NCBI GenBank assembly: GCA_020402865.1
Contig: JADBYT010000002.1
Location: 310,001-374,000 of the forward strand
Origin: Bacteroidota bacterium
GTDB lineage: Bacteria; Bacteroidota; Bacteroidia; Palsa-965
Direction of reading: 5' to 3'
Length of the DNA stretch: 64,000 bases
The notes under the pieces are model-generated. The model saw only the letters and a program-made list of their open reading frames with translations, did no database searches and was not told where the DNA came from. Position numbers and translations under genes: made by a program. Below, one piece after another: positions 1 to 9,707 of this stretch; position 1 is the first letter of the stretch; each line of letters starts with the position of its first letter.

Positions 1-969
<969 letters not shown>

Positions 970-973
<4 letters not shown>

Positions 974-1254
974 AGCGAATATTTTCTGTTGGCTCTGCGA
1001 AAATGAATGAATGCCACAAGTGAAAGTTTATCCCTGTTTTGTTTGTAGTAGATGTGGTAAGGGAATCGTGATAAATTTATTTTTCGGATCGAATGTGTAA
1101 CCGGCTTGCCACTTTCGGGGAAAGTGATCAGTGACTGTAGATTAACTTCAATATCATCGAGCAAACTTAATGCCAGAGCTTCATGTATATCGACGTAATA
1201 TTCAACAGCAGATTCAAGTTGTTTGGCGAATAGACGTGACTCAATAATCTGCAT
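970..1254 (-). CDS. RelE/ParE-family toxin
   Basis: A 94-residue protein starting MQIIESRLFAKQLESAVEYY, with the ParE/RelE pattern: two N-terminal helices, then a beta-sheet containing RFPYHIYYK and VAFIHFRRANRKY at the C-terminus. Family members are mRNA interferases (RelE) or gyrase poisons (ParE); the sequence alone does not separate the two. The frame is open further upstream, but the ATG at 1254 lies 14 bp after the antitoxin stop and begins at the conserved domain start. The 3' end overlaps cysQ by 4 bases. The antitoxin gene precedes the toxin, the usual order of a type II pair. Confidence 0.8.
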
Positions 1255-1268
1255 AAAGCACGAAAGAA

Positions 1269-1532
1269 TTATCCGGCCTTGTTTTTTGAATGTGAAATTT
1301 CGGTTCTCAATCTGTTGAGGTGCGCATGCCAACTTTCAGTATGGATAGTTCCGGCCTCAATTTCCTGGTCAGCCTTTAGAATTGAGGCAATTTCATCAGG
1401 TGTTAAATCCTCGCTGGTTTCATTAATCATTGGTAATTGCTCGATAATAGCAGACAACATTTTCAACTGCTGTTCATCATCAATCGAATTGATATGGCGG
1501 ATTATTTCCTCTTTCAGTGATGCAGTTGTCAT
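1269..1532 (-). CDS. Antitoxin of the RelE/ParE-type pair
   Basis: An 87-residue acidic protein (MTTASLKEEI at the start) followed 14 bp downstream by the toxin. The N-terminal half is predicted helical and the C-terminal half contains a DLTPDEIASILKADQEIEAG stretch typical of addiction-module antitoxins, whose C-terminal segment wraps the toxin. I do not see a classical ribbon-helix-helix or Xre domain, so DNA binding is uncertain. The ATG at 1532 was chosen over a TTG at 1550. The call rests mainly on its position directly before the toxin, its size and its composition. Confidence 0.7.
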   Translation of the reverse strand: MTTASLKEEIIRHINSIDDEQQLKMLSAIIEQLPMINETSEDLTPDEIASILKADQEIEAGTIHTESWHAHLNRLRTEISHSKNKAG

Positions 1533-1568
1533 GGCATAATTTTTAATCAACTAAAGTTACTGAATAAA

Positions 1569-2453
1569 TCAGTATTTCGCACCGCCCGCACCAATCTGCT
1601 CAATCGGGTGCCAGGTGGTTTTTACTTCCTGCAGGTCGATAATGAAATACGGATTTTGTGCTGCGGCATCACTCCAGTTGTTTTCGCTCCAGTTGAATGT
1701 ACGTTTCACATTGGCCGCTGCTTTTTCCTGCGCCAGTTTCCAGTCGGCGGCGCTGCCCGCTGCCATTACCAGTGCATTCACATCCATGTGTGAGGCCATG
1801 TGGCTGAGCAGCTCTTTGATTTGGCCGGTGAGAATATTTATCACACCGCCGGGCAAATCGGAAGTAGCCAGCACTTCGCCAAACGTAATGGCGCAAAGCG
1901 GCTTTTGTTCCGAAGCCAGCACCACACAAGTGTTGCCGCCGGCAATTACCGGCGCAATAACCGATACAAGCCCGGCCAGCGACGTATCCTGCGGTGCCAC
2001 CACAGCCACCACGCCCGCAGGCTCTGGCACCGAAAAGTTGAAGTGCGACGATTGCACCGGATTCACCGTGCTGAACAGTTGCTGATATTTATCGCACCAG
2101 CCGGCATAATGCACCAGGCGGTCAACCGAAAGAGCCACTTCTTTTTCGGCGGCGGCTTTGGTGAGGCCCTGCTGCATGAGTTCTTCAATAAACTGTGCCT
2201 TGCGGCCTTCCAGCATTTCGGCTATTCGATAGAGAATCTGACTGCGGTTGTAGCCGTTGCGGCCGCTCCAGCCGCCAAATGCGCCGCGTGCAGCCACCAC
2301 GGCATTCCTGAAATCCTTGCGCGAACTCAGACAAATATTTGCCAGCACCTTGCCCTTTTTATCCGTAAGCGGATAATAACGGCCTGATTCAGTACGCGGA
2401 AATTGTCCGCCAATATAGAGCTTGTAGGTTTTCAGGATTTCGATGCGCGACAT
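1569..2453 (-). CDS. Truncated aldehyde-dehydrogenase-family protein lacking the catalytic domain
   Basis: A 294-residue protein with an ALDH N-terminal fold: LYIGGQFPRTESGRYYPL near the start, then GGNTCVVLASEQKP and LPGGVINILTG around residues 170-205, all corresponding to the NAD-binding half. Full ALDHs have about 480-500 residues. The PWN motif is replaced by APQDTSL, the ELGGK and catalytic-cysteine segments are missing, and the protein ends after VKTTWHPIEQIGAGGAKY. It is therefore probably not a dehydrogenase by itself. Such short ALDH-like proteins are known beside full-length ALDH genes in other bacteria; no partner is visible here. The reading frame is intact. It heads the run into the toxin-antitoxin pair (36-bp gap). 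Confidence 0.75.
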   Translation of the reverse strand: MSRIEILKTYKLYIGGQFPRTESGRYYPLTDKKGKVLANICLSSRKDFRNAVVAARGAFGGWSGRNGYNRSQILYRIAEMLEGRKAQFIEELMQQGLTKAAAEKEVALSVDRLVHYAGWCDKYQQLFSTVNPVQSSHFNFSVPEPAGVVAVVAPQDTSLAGLVSVIAPVIAGGNTCVVLASEQKPLCAITFGEVLATSDLPGGVINILTGQIKELLSHMASHMDVNALVMAAGSAADWKLAQEKAAANVKRTFNWSENNWSDAAAQNPYFIIDLQEVKTTWHPIEQIGAGGAKY

Positions 2454-2472
2454 AACAGGTGAATTTCGTCAT

Positions 2473-2504
2473 CTAAGATACCCAAATCTCCCGAAACAGA
2501 TCAA
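2473..2504 (-). promoter_or_regulatory. Candidate promoter of the ALDH-like gene
   Basis: On the minus strand TATCTTAG (2480-2473) matches the Bacteroidota -7 element TAnnTTTG at all but one defined base, with a TTG 21 bases upstream (2504-2502). It lies about 20 bases before the ATG at 2453. The match is imperfect. Confidence 0.35.
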
Positions 2505-2548
2505 TTTTAGCAGACTTCGATTTGTGCAACACATTCGTTAAGCTGCAT

Positions 2549-2581
2549 AAAAAAAGCTCCGGTTTTGTGTAACCGGAGCTT
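2549..2581 (-). terminator. Rho-independent terminator after the nidogen-domain T9SS gene
   Basis: An 11-bp perfect stem (2554-2564 with 2571-2581, AAGCTCCGGTT/AACCGGAGCTT) with a 6-base loop. Read on the minus strand it is followed by a run of seven T. It lies 24 bases past the stop codon at 2605. Confidence 0.9.
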
Positions 2582-2604
2582 TCAGTTCAATGCGCATATA
2601 TTCC

Positions 2605-4092
2605 TTAATTGCGAATAATTTTTACGCTGGAAACAACGCCATGTTCATTTACAAGCGAACCAAAATACAAGCCTGCCGGTACGCCGCTTAGTTCGATGAG
2701 TTGTGTATGACTGTTGATGCGCGTTTCTGAAACTACCCGCCCGGAAACGTCTGTTAACACAAATACAAGCTGATCAGAAACAGTTGCATCATGGCGAAGT
2801 GTAAGTGCCGTGTTGCCCGGATTAGGGTAAACCTGAAGTGAAGTAACTTCTGCAGGTTCTGAAATGCCGGTTACCGAAGCATCATAGTATGTGCGGATGA
2901 TTACTGTTGATGTTGAAGTTTGTGCAGGAAAACCATTGTCGCTGGCAGTTGCCGTTATTGTATAAACACCGGGAGGAAAGTCTTTCGCTCTGAACGTGCA
3001 AATGTATTCTTTATAGGCATTTTGCATTACGATTGATTCTGTGCTCATCGCTCCTGCGGGAGCATTGGTGGTGAATGAAGCCGTAACGGTCTGGTTGATT
3101 TCAGGTGTAAAAAAGCGAAATGTAATTTGTATCGAATCCTGATTCATTGTCCGCAATGTGTCGCCAGTAAACACGTCAATTGTATCGCACAGCGCACTGT
3201 TCATAATAAAAGGAGGAACGTTGCCCTGAATACCGATATTGAAATATACTTCAAGGTCATCGAGCCAGCTTACTTCATCGGCAGTGCCGTAAGGTCCGTT
3301 AAACGCATAGCCTGATGTATCAAAACGGCCAACCTGAAAATAGTCCACGCCATTTCCCTGGTTCACACCCACTGTGGCCGGCACACCGCCAAAACCATTC
3401 ACCCCTGCCGATGCATCACCTGTTGTCCATTCCATATCGCCGTAGCAGAAGCCTACATTGTTTCCCGGAGGTAAGATGCTGTCTAATCCATTTGTGATGA
3501 TAAGCTGAAAGCTGTTTCGCTTATCTGAATGGATGTTAAAATATCCCACACTATCCCATTTTATAACCATATAAGTGGGAGTAATTTTATAATACACCAA
3601 ACCACTTAAGCTGTCGCGGGTATCCACATCGGCCCAAAACGGGGCAATCATTCCTACACTGGTTGTAGGGAATGAGTCTGCAGTGAAATTGAAGTATGTA
3701 GTATCAAAGGAAATATTTCCATTGTTATTTATAAATACAGCATTTTTGGGTGTGCCGAAGTAATTAAAACTAAATGGCAACGATATACCCGGTGAGGAAA
3801 AATCATCGTTACGGTAATCGGGCGGGAAGGAGCCTTGGAAAGGCACCACAAAAAATGTCGAATCCAGAGGAATCATGCAGTTACACACGTTACTGCTTTG
3901 CAGCTGCACGGGAGGGTTTGAATACCTGGTGTGGGCTGCTTGTGTTGAAGTTGCGTTAAATACGTAACGGGTGTTTGGTTGCAGCTGCCCGGCAAGTTTC
4001 AGTTGCGCATAGGTCTCTGGAGTAATTGTAATAGACTGTGAAACGGCAGCTATTGAAAATGTCAGGAAGAAAAGTAGAAATAGCTTTTTCAT
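2605..4092 (-). CDS. Secreted nidogen (NIDO)-domain protein with T9SS type A sorting domain
   Basis: A 495-residue secreted protein. Residues 1-19 form a signal peptide (MKKLFLLFFLTFSIAAVSQS). Residues about 75-285 resemble the NIDO extracellular domain: LPFSFNYFGTP, VFINNNGNISFD, APFWADVDTRD and the GVNQGNGVDYFQVGRFD region. A beta-sandwich segment follows (about 300-400). The last 75 residues are a T9SS type A sorting domain, with LQVYPNPGNTALTL, LTDVSGRVV, LSGVPAGLYFGSL and a basic C-terminal KIIRN. The sorting domain sends the protein through the type IX system to the cell surface or medium, where it is usually cleaved. The biological target is unknown. Monocistronic, with its own terminator. 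Confidence 0.85.
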   Translation of the reverse strand: MKKLFLLFFLTFSIAAVSQSITITPETYAQLKLAGQLQPNTRYVFNATSTQAAHTRYSNPPVQLQSSNVCNCMIPLDSTFFVVPFQGSFPPDYRNDDFSSPGISLPFSFNYFGTPKNAVFINNNGNISFDTTYFNFTADSFPTTSVGMIAPFWADVDTRDSLSGLVYYKITPTYMVIKWDSVGYFNIHSDKRNSFQLIITNGLDSILPPGNNVGFCYGDMEWTTGDASAGVNGFGGVPATVGVNQGNGVDYFQVGRFDTSGYAFNGPYGTADEVSWLDDLEVYFNIGIQGNVPPFIMNSALCDTIDVFTGDTLRTMNQDSIQITFRFFTPEINQTVTASFTTNAPAGAMSTESIVMQNAYKEYICTFRAKDFPPGVYTITATASDNGFPAQTSTSTVIIRTYYDASVTGISEPAEVTSLQVYPNPGNTALTLRHDATVSDQLVFVLTDVSGRVVSETRINSHTQLIELSGVPAGLYFGSLVNEHGVVSSVKIIRN

Positions 4093-4203
4093 AATTTCCG
4101 GTTTAGGAAAGAGGTAATCCTAAATATCAAGTCGTAAAAATGATTGTGGGTTGCCTGTGAAACGAAGTTCGGGGAAAGATTTTTCTTGAAGTGATTATGA
4201 AGA

Positions 4204-4611
4204 TTAACTGAGGAATTTCTTTCGGATCTCCGGCGTAGGCACCATGCACGCCTCGCGTTTTCCCCACCATTTATAGCGGTTCCGGCCAACCCAGTCATAC
4301 ACGGCATCGCGCAGGAAAGGCGGAACAATAATAAACACAAACAGCAGTGGCCAGGCTCCGCTCATGCGCCGTGCAATGCGCAGCGCGGCAGAGGAACGCT
4401 GATAGATTTTGTCGTTTTCTATCAATGCCACACTGTCTAAATTTTCGGCTTTTATGCCAAAGGGCTCAAGCAGTTTAACGGCAATTTCCGATTGCAGCGG
4501 AGCCACGCGGAAACGGTCTTTCGGGTCGTGTGTAATGATGCGGTTTACCCCGGCATTGCAAAAGTTGCAAACGCCGTCAAACAGCACAATGTATTTGCCT
4601 TCGTGGCTCAT
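4204..4611 (-). CDS. DCC-family thiol-disulfide oxidoreductase (YuxK-like)
   Basis: A 135-residue protein with the family-defining motif DGVCNFCNAGV (residues 11-21), a CxxC pair at the start of a thioredoxin-like fold, followed by DPKDRFRVAPLQSE and a C-terminal hydrophobic segment (WPLLFVFIIVPPFLRDAVYDWVG) ending in a KWWGKREAC tail. Family members are predicted thiol-disulfide exchange proteins, but the physiological substrate is not established. Its start codon overlaps the stop of the upstream lipoprotein gene (ATGA at 4611-4608), which suggests coupled translation and possibly a joint function in maturing the cysteine-containing heme-type domain of that protein; the latter is inference. 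Confidence 0.85.
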   Translation of the reverse strand: MSHEGKYIVLFDGVCNFCNAGVNRIITHDPKDRFRVAPLQSEIAVKLLEPFGIKAENLDSVALIENDKIYQRSSAALRIARRMSGAWPLLFVFIIVPPFLRDAVYDWVGRNRYKWWGKREACMVPTPEIRKKFLS

Positions 4612-6104
4612 GGTCGCACGGCGCAGGAATACGGGTCAACGGCTACTTCTATTTTGCTGCCCGGAATTACGCGCCAGTCGCCGAAGCGGATAAATACCAC
4701 GTTGCCGTTTCGTCCGCCGCAGTTTGTGCTGTGGTGCGGTGCCGGCCCGCCCGAAGCCACGTTGCGGTTGGCCACAAAGCAAATTCCTTTCGCATCATCA
4801 ACGGCCACGCCGTGTGGCTGAAAGCCGGAGTTAAGGCTGGCTTCCACCGTGTTGGTATTCGTATTAATCACATACACCGAGCCTCGGTTGCCGGGGTAAG
4901 TGGCCGTATCTTCCATGCAGGTAATAAACAGGTAAGGCGAGTTTCGTGAAATGGCCAGTTCCTGCGGATACACACCAACCGGAACCGTGGCAATCAGCTG
5001 CATGGTGGCGGCATCGAGCACGCGTATTTTGTTTGAATGCTGGCTGGTTATATAGAGCTTCGTTCCGTCGGGCGAAAAAATCATGTCGTGCGGATTCTCG
5101 CTGTTGGTGTTCAGCGGTTGTGTGGTGCCATCTATCACCACCTTGTCAGGCGAAGTGGTAAACTGCGGATCGCTGATGTCGAATTTATAAATGTAATTGC
5201 CCTGGTTGCAGGTTACGTACAGCGTATCGCCGTTTGGATGTATGGCCGAGCCGTGCGGCTGCACCAGCAGGCCCGAACCCTGAAACATCAGCTCAAACTG
5301 CATGGTGTTCAGGTTTACCTGTGCAATGCGTCCGTTCGGGTTCCAGTCCACCACGTAGGCGCGCTGTCCGTCGGGCGTAATTGAAAACGTATTCCAGCTT
5401 CCGTAGGCAATGTTTGAATTCGGCCCAAGCAAAATACGCCCCACAAACGCATCGTCTGAACAGCGGTACTTTTCAATGTAACGCCCGTTCGAAAACACCA
5501 CGTACCAGAACTGTCCGTCGGGCGAAATTTTTACGTTGTGCGGCGATTCAATTACACCCTCAGCGCCCACTTTTATCTTGCGCATCTGCACGCCTGTTTG
5601 CTGATCAAACACCGTCACTACATCACAACCCTGATTGGTCACGTAATATTTTGCCCGGTTCGGATTATCACTGAATGCCACGTAACCGTTGGCATCGGGC
5701 GCACCGGCATCAATCCAGTTACGCAGACGAATTACCTCTTCGCGGCTCAGCGGTTCGTCCTGCAAAGGCATCGTAGGCTCGGCAAATACGCCCAAATCTT
5801 CGAAATGATTGGTAAACAAAAACAGCGTGCTGTATTCGTGCGCATACGGAATCACCACCGCACCGTTCCTGTCGCCCCGCATCAGCGAAGTCCACGAACT
5901 CAGGTCAAGCCCCGCTGCAGCCCCCGCACTCTGTGCATTGTGGCAGCCCGAAACGGCACATTTGGTAATCAGAATTTTGGCTATTTCTACCGGATATCCG
6001 CGCTCCGTTAAATCGGCCGGCATGTCGCGGCGGCAGCCGCTTACAAACATTCCCGCTGCTATTCCCGCACTTCCCAGCAGCATCAAAAAACGTTGTGCAC
6101 GCAT
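4608..6104 (-). CDS. Lipoprotein with cytochrome-c-like CX4CH domain and YncE-type beta-propeller
   Basis: A 498-residue protein. A lipoprotein signal ends in the lipobox VSGC (cysteine at about residue 24). Residues about 40-135 form a cytochrome-c-like domain with the heme-attachment motif CAVSGCH (CX4CH rather than CX2CH) and a TMP methionine near residue 110 that could be an axial ligand. From about 150 there is a YVTN/YncE-type beta-propeller, with repeats such as VKISPDGQFWYVV, AIHPNGDTLYVTC and MIFSPDGTKLYIT. It is probably an outer-membrane or periplasmic redox or binding protein; no substrate can be named. The gene overlaps the DCC oxidoreductase gene by 4 bases. Confidence 0.8.
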   Translation of the reverse strand: MRAQRFLMLLGSAGIAAGMFVSGCRRDMPADLTERGYPVEIAKILITKCAVSGCHNAQSAGAAAGLDLSSWTSLMRGDRNGAVVIPYAHEYSTLFLFTNHFEDLGVFAEPTMPLQDEPLSREEVIRLRNWIDAGAPDANGYVAFSDNPNRAKYYVTNQGCDVVTVFDQQTGVQMRKIKVGAEGVIESPHNVKISPDGQFWYVVFSNGRYIEKYRCSDDAFVGRILLGPNSNIAYGSWNTFSITPDGQRAYVVDWNPNGRIAQVNLNTMQFELMFQGSGLLVQPHGSAIHPNGDTLYVTCNQGNYIYKFDISDPQFTTSPDKVVIDGTTQPLNTNSENPHDMIFSPDGTKLYITSQHSNKIRVLDAATMQLIATVPVGVYPQELAISRNSPYLFITCMEDTATYPGNRGSVYVINTNTNTVEASLNSGFQPHGVAVDDAKGICFVANRNVASGGPAPHHSTNCGGRNGNVVFIRFGDWRVIPGSKIEVAVDPYSCAVRP

Positions 6105-6187
6105 ACTTTTTGCTTTACCGTAAAGTTAAGGTTTTTTAGACGGGAAGCGAAAGCATGAAACCCGTGTTGAGGTTAAAAAAGGAATTA

Positions 6188-6226
6188 CAAAAAAACAGGC
6201 TGTTTCCGTGTGTCGGAAACAGCCTG
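6188..6226 (-). terminator. Rho-independent terminator after the lipocalin-like lipoprotein gene
   Basis: A 12-bp perfect stem (6196-6207 with 6215-6226, CAGGCTGTTTCC/GGAAACAGCCTG) with a 7-base loop, followed on the minus strand by a T-rich run (6195-6189). It closes the 10.1-6.2 kb transcription unit. Confidence 0.9.
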
Positions 6227-6242
6227 CGAGGACTCGATGATT

Positions 6243-6710
6243 TTACATCTTCTCCAGCTTCATCACCACCGTTTGCCCCGGAAAACCAACGGCATTGGTA
6301 GTGGTAAACTCCATCACACTCTTCTTCCTTTCCTTCACTTCATACACGCCGCTGAAATTCTGGCACTGAATAATGTTTTCTTCCGCCTCGTGACCGCCGC
6401 CGTGTGTGTCTTCAATGCTGCTCTGGTTCGAAAGCTCAAACTTTTTGGCTTTTTCCCTGAACTGCCAGATGAAATGTGCATGGTAGCTGTGGTTGGTCCA
6501 GTCGCCTTTGCATGACGCGCCACCGTAAATATCGCAGTCTTCAAACGTAAGTGTGGGCAAATGATCCTGCGCCACACCATCAACGGTGAGTGTGGTTACT
6601 TTCCATGTAGCGCCGCTCAACCGGTCAGATGCCTGTTTGGTTTTGTTGCAGGCGCCCAGCACAAGCAGCAGGCAGATGGTGATTGAAGCAAAAATGGTGT
6701 TCTTTTTCAT
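6243..6710 (-). CDS. His-containing lipocalin-like lipoprotein
   Basis: A 155-residue protein with a lipoprotein signal (MKKNTIFASITICLLLVLGA, lipobox cysteine at residue 21). The rest, LSGATWKVTTLTVDG near the start and YEVKERKKSVMEFT near the end, resembles the small lipocalin-like lipoproteins of Bacteroidota. Two histidine clusters stand out: NHSYHAHF near residue 75 and DTHGGGHEAEE near residue 105, suggesting metal contact. It lies 21 bp after the 190-residue lipoprotein and is the last gene of the TonB receptor unit, directly before a terminator. No exact family is recognised; the metal-related role is inferred from the histidines and neighbours. Confidence 0.65.
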   Translation of the reverse strand: MKKNTIFASITICLLLVLGACNKTKQASDRLSGATWKVTTLTVDGVAQDHLPTLTFEDCDIYGGASCKGDWTNHSYHAHFIWQFREKAKKFELSNQSSIEDTHGGGHEAEENIIQCQNFSGVYEVKERKKSVMEFTTTNAVGFPGQTVVMKLEKM

Positions 6711-6731
6711 GGTGTGTATCGGTTATTGAGG

Positions 6732-7304
6732 TTATTGAATAATTGTCTGGAAGGTTACATCCACATCCGTATCGCCGGTAGCCACGTTGCCGTTTTTAAT
6801 GCCGGGCTGATGCTTGAGAATGACTTGCGTAGTACCTGTGGAGGCTGCACCGGTGCGGAATTTATTCTGCAAACCGATGGGCAGCGGGGGCGTATTGGTA
6901 TCACTGTCGAGGTAAGTGTGTGTAACGCCGGCGCCGGTAAAGCTGAAGAAGAACTGGTGGTCGTTGGCTTCTTCAAGTACTTCGTTTGAAATGGTATCCA
7001 CCGGACTGGCAAGTGTATTCAACAACACCACATCAACCAGATACGTTTTGGAAGGCTGCAAACGAAGCGTATCCCAGCGCGAGGGAACACCGCTGCCGTC
7101 GCCGTCTGGATCGAGAAAAACTACTGTATCCACCGCATTGCCCGTAGCCGAATCGGTGACCACAAGTTGCAGACTGGTAATAATTTCCTGCTCATTCACC
7201 ACGGGCGGCGGCACAGTTACCTGATCGTCGTCTTTTTTGCAGGCGGTGAAAATTGAAGTTGCGGCTACAGCCACAATGAAGTATTTTTTGAATTGCGTGT
7301 TCAT
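6732..7304 (-). CDS. TonB-receptor-associated surface lipoprotein (conserved Bacteroidota family)
   Basis: A 190-residue lipoprotein: signal sequence, lipobox FTAC (cysteine about residue 21) and then KKDDD, an acidic/lysine stretch that resembles a lipoprotein surface-export signal. The conserved pattern NEQEIITSLQLVVTD, a DPDGDG segment, and NEVLEEANDHQFFFSF is one I recognise from a Bacteroidota lipoprotein family usually encoded beside TonB-dependent receptors, sometimes labelled 'type 1 periplasmic binding fold' without experimental support. It follows the receptor by only 6 bp, so it is very likely a substrate-binding or accessory partner of that receptor. Substrate not known. Confidence 0.7.
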   Translation of the reverse strand: MNTQFKKYFIVAVAATSIFTACKKDDDQVTVPPPVVNEQEIITSLQLVVTDSATGNAVDTVVFLDPDGDGSGVPSRWDTLRLQPSKTYLVDVVLLNTLASPVDTISNEVLEEANDHQFFFSFTGAGVTHTYLDSDTNTPPLPIGLQNKFRTGAASTGTTQVILKHQPGIKNGNVATGDTDVDVTFQTIIQ

Positions 7305-7310
7305 ACTATT

Positions 7311-9683
7311 TTAATGCTGATTGTTTGAATTGTTTGAGGGCCTGAAATTAAATGGTATTTGTACATACAGCCTGATGTTACGGCCCATATCATCGGCATA
7401 GTAACGGAAACGGTTCAGGTAATCGCGGTAGGTTTCGTTCAGTAAATTGGTTACTGTAATTCCCGCGTTTATCTGCTGTCCGTTTGCCCACACAAAACTG
7501 GCACCGGCCTGCATGCGTACTAAGGTATATGCACCCGGTGGCGCAACAAAATCGCTGTTTTGTGGTACTCTGAATTGTTTGTTCACATATTGCACTCCGG
7601 CACCGGCATAGGCATTGCGGATGCGCTTTTTGTCTTTCCAGTCGTACTGCAAACCAAGTTCAAAACGATCGGCAGGCATAAGAATGAGCCAGTCGTTAAG
7701 ATCATGGTTCCATGCGCGGAGTATGGATGCTTTACCTGTGGCCGAAATGCCCCGGGAAAGTGTACGCCGCACTGAAAAGTCAGCACCGCGCAGCGTTACA
7801 TTGGCCTGCGAAAAACGGAAGGTGGGAAATGCACCCTGAATACTCACCGTGGGCGGCATTACCGGCCGGGCAAAAATGAAACCGGCAATGTAGTTGTAAT
7901 ACACACTCACTTCGGCATCCATTACTTCGTGTTCGTGCCAGTTAAACGCTGCGGTGGCATTGTAGGCCGTTTCGGGCGTGAGGTTGCGGTCGCCAATTTC
8001 TACCGATGCAGCGCCGTGGTGCAGGCCATCGCTGTAAAGCTCGTTTACCGAAGGCGAGCGCCAGGCCGTGCCGGCATTAATAAGCAACATTGCTTTTTCG
8101 CTGAAACGGAAGGTGGCACCCAAAATGGCCGTGGCGTTGGCAAAGGTGTGAACCGGCGTTATCACCACGTTGTTTTCCCATTTAAACACTTCCAGCTTCC
8201 GGTACTCGGCGCGCACACCGGCTTCGAGTGTAAGCAGCGAGTCGCCATGCCAGCGTTCGGTGGCCCACACGGCAGCGGTGCGGTTCCGGAAATTGGGAAT
8301 GAAAAACCGCCCGGCATAGGTGTTTGCCTGATGCTGCGCTGTAACGCCAAACGCGCCTGTAAACCGCCCCACTGCTTTATGCTCGGCCAGCACTTCGGCA
8401 AAATGCGAAGTGATTTCGTAGCTCAGGTCGGGGCGGTTGAGTGCTGCCAGCGAATCGTTTCGCGGCCGGTGCTTGTCGTACTCTAAGCGCTTGTTGTACT
8501 GCCGCGCATACACGGCTTCCAGCGTCCACACATCACTTAAATGGTAATGCAGTTTTGCTTTGGCCAGTTCATGTTCCACCTGCTGAAACGGCCGGCCAAT
8601 GGTGTAGCTGAACGAATCGGGAGCAAGCGGGCGCACGCTGTTAAACGCGGTGTACAAATCGGTAATGTTGCCGATGTGCGAGCCGGAGAAGATGCCAATT
8701 TTGGTGTTGAACTGGCTGTAATACACTTCGGCTTCCATGCGCTCGCGGTGCCAGCCGGCGGCGGCCGAGAAATTGGCTTCGCTTACTCCGGTGTTCCACA
8801 GGCGGTAGTTGGGCGTATTTACATTTCCGCCCCGGCGCAGCGTACCCTGCACACGCCAGCTCAGCGAAGGCAAACGGGCAAAGTTCTGTTCAACCATAAG
8901 CGAAGCATTCCCTTCGCGGTTGTTGCTGAAACCGGCCAGATGCATTTCACCGCCAAGTCCGGCGCTGTCGCGCAGGGCACCGGGTTCTACCAGTACCACG
9001 CCGCCCAGTGCATCGCTGCCGTAGCGCATACTGCCGGCGCCTTTTATAACCGTAATGCGCTTTGCGGTAAACGGATCTATTTCGGGCGCATGCTCAAGCC
9101 CCCATTGCTGGCCTTCCTGCCGCACACCGTTGTTCAGTATCAGAATACGGTTGCTGTGCAGGCCGTGAATCATGGGTTTGGCAATGTTTGAGCCGGTTTG
9201 CAGCGCAGTAACACCGGTTATGGCTGTAAGCGCCTCGCCCAGCGATTTGCCGCGCACCTGATCGAGTGTGCGGCCGCTGAGTTCTTCGCGGGGCTGACTG
9301 ATGCCTGTGGCCGGAGCCTGCTCGCTTATTACCACTGTGGGGCCGGTGTGCTCGTGGTGCGGAAGCCCGAAGTCGAGCACTGTGTTTTCGGTAAGCGAAA
9401 ACGTTTTGCGCATCATTTCGCAGTTCAGGTGCGAGCATTCGGCCGTGTACTCGCCACTGCAAAGTGCACGGAAACCGTAACGGCCCTTTTCATCGGCATA
9501 GGTCGCAGTAACGGCGCCCGAGCCCAGATGCCGGAGCCGTATAAATGCATACGGCAGCACCTCGCTCCGCCCCGAATCGCGCACCACGCCCGAAAGCGAT
9601 AAACTGCATCCGGCCAATGCCTGTTGTGCCTGCAGCGGCAAATACAGCATTGCACCGAACATCAGTAAAATGAATGTTCGCAT
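7311..9683 (-). CDS. TonB-dependent outer-membrane receptor, ZnuD-like
   Basis: A 790-residue receptor. After a signal peptide (about 1-20), a carboxypeptidase-regulatory-like domain (about 28-105: LSGVVRDSGRSEVLPYAFIR) precedes the plug, with SLGEALTAITGVTALQTGSN, MIHGLHSNRILILNNGVRQE and VIKGAGSMRYGSDALGGVV. A 22-strand barrel occupies the rest. A histidine cluster (LPHHEHTG, about residue 108) and the EHAPEIDPF plug motif are features of the metal-type receptors related to ZnuD. Transport across the outer membrane is driven by TonB-ExbBD. The gene lies 62 bp after a His-rich secreted protein gene and 6 bp before a lipoprotein gene. Zinc as substrate is inference; copper, nickel or a metallophore are alternatives. 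Confidence 0.85.
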   Translation of the reverse strand: MRTFILLMFGAMLYLPLQAQQALAGCSLSLSGVVRDSGRSEVLPYAFIRLRHLGSGAVTATYADEKGRYGFRALCSGEYTAECSHLNCEMMRKTFSLTENTVLDFGLPHHEHTGPTVVISEQAPATGISQPREELSGRTLDQVRGKSLGEALTAITGVTALQTGSNIAKPMIHGLHSNRILILNNGVRQEGQQWGLEHAPEIDPFTAKRITVIKGAGSMRYGSDALGGVVLVEPGALRDSAGLGGEMHLAGFSNNREGNASLMVEQNFARLPSLSWRVQGTLRRGGNVNTPNYRLWNTGVSEANFSAAAGWHRERMEAEVYYSQFNTKIGIFSGSHIGNITDLYTAFNSVRPLAPDSFSYTIGRPFQQVEHELAKAKLHYHLSDVWTLEAVYARQYNKRLEYDKHRPRNDSLAALNRPDLSYEITSHFAEVLAEHKAVGRFTGAFGVTAQHQANTYAGRFFIPNFRNRTAAVWATERWHGDSLLTLEAGVRAEYRKLEVFKWENNVVITPVHTFANATAILGATFRFSEKAMLLINAGTAWRSPSVNELYSDGLHHGAASVEIGDRNLTPETAYNATAAFNWHEHEVMDAEVSVYYNYIAGFIFARPVMPPTVSIQGAFPTFRFSQANVTLRGADFSVRRTLSRGISATGKASILRAWNHDLNDWLILMPADRFELGLQYDWKDKKRIRNAYAGAGVQYVNKQFRVPQNSDFVAPPGAYTLVRMQAGASFVWANGQQINAGITVTNLLNETYRDYLNRFRYYADDMGRNIRLYVQIPFNFRPSNNSNNQH

Positions 9684-9707
9684 GAGTATTAACTGAATAG
9701 ATCACAC

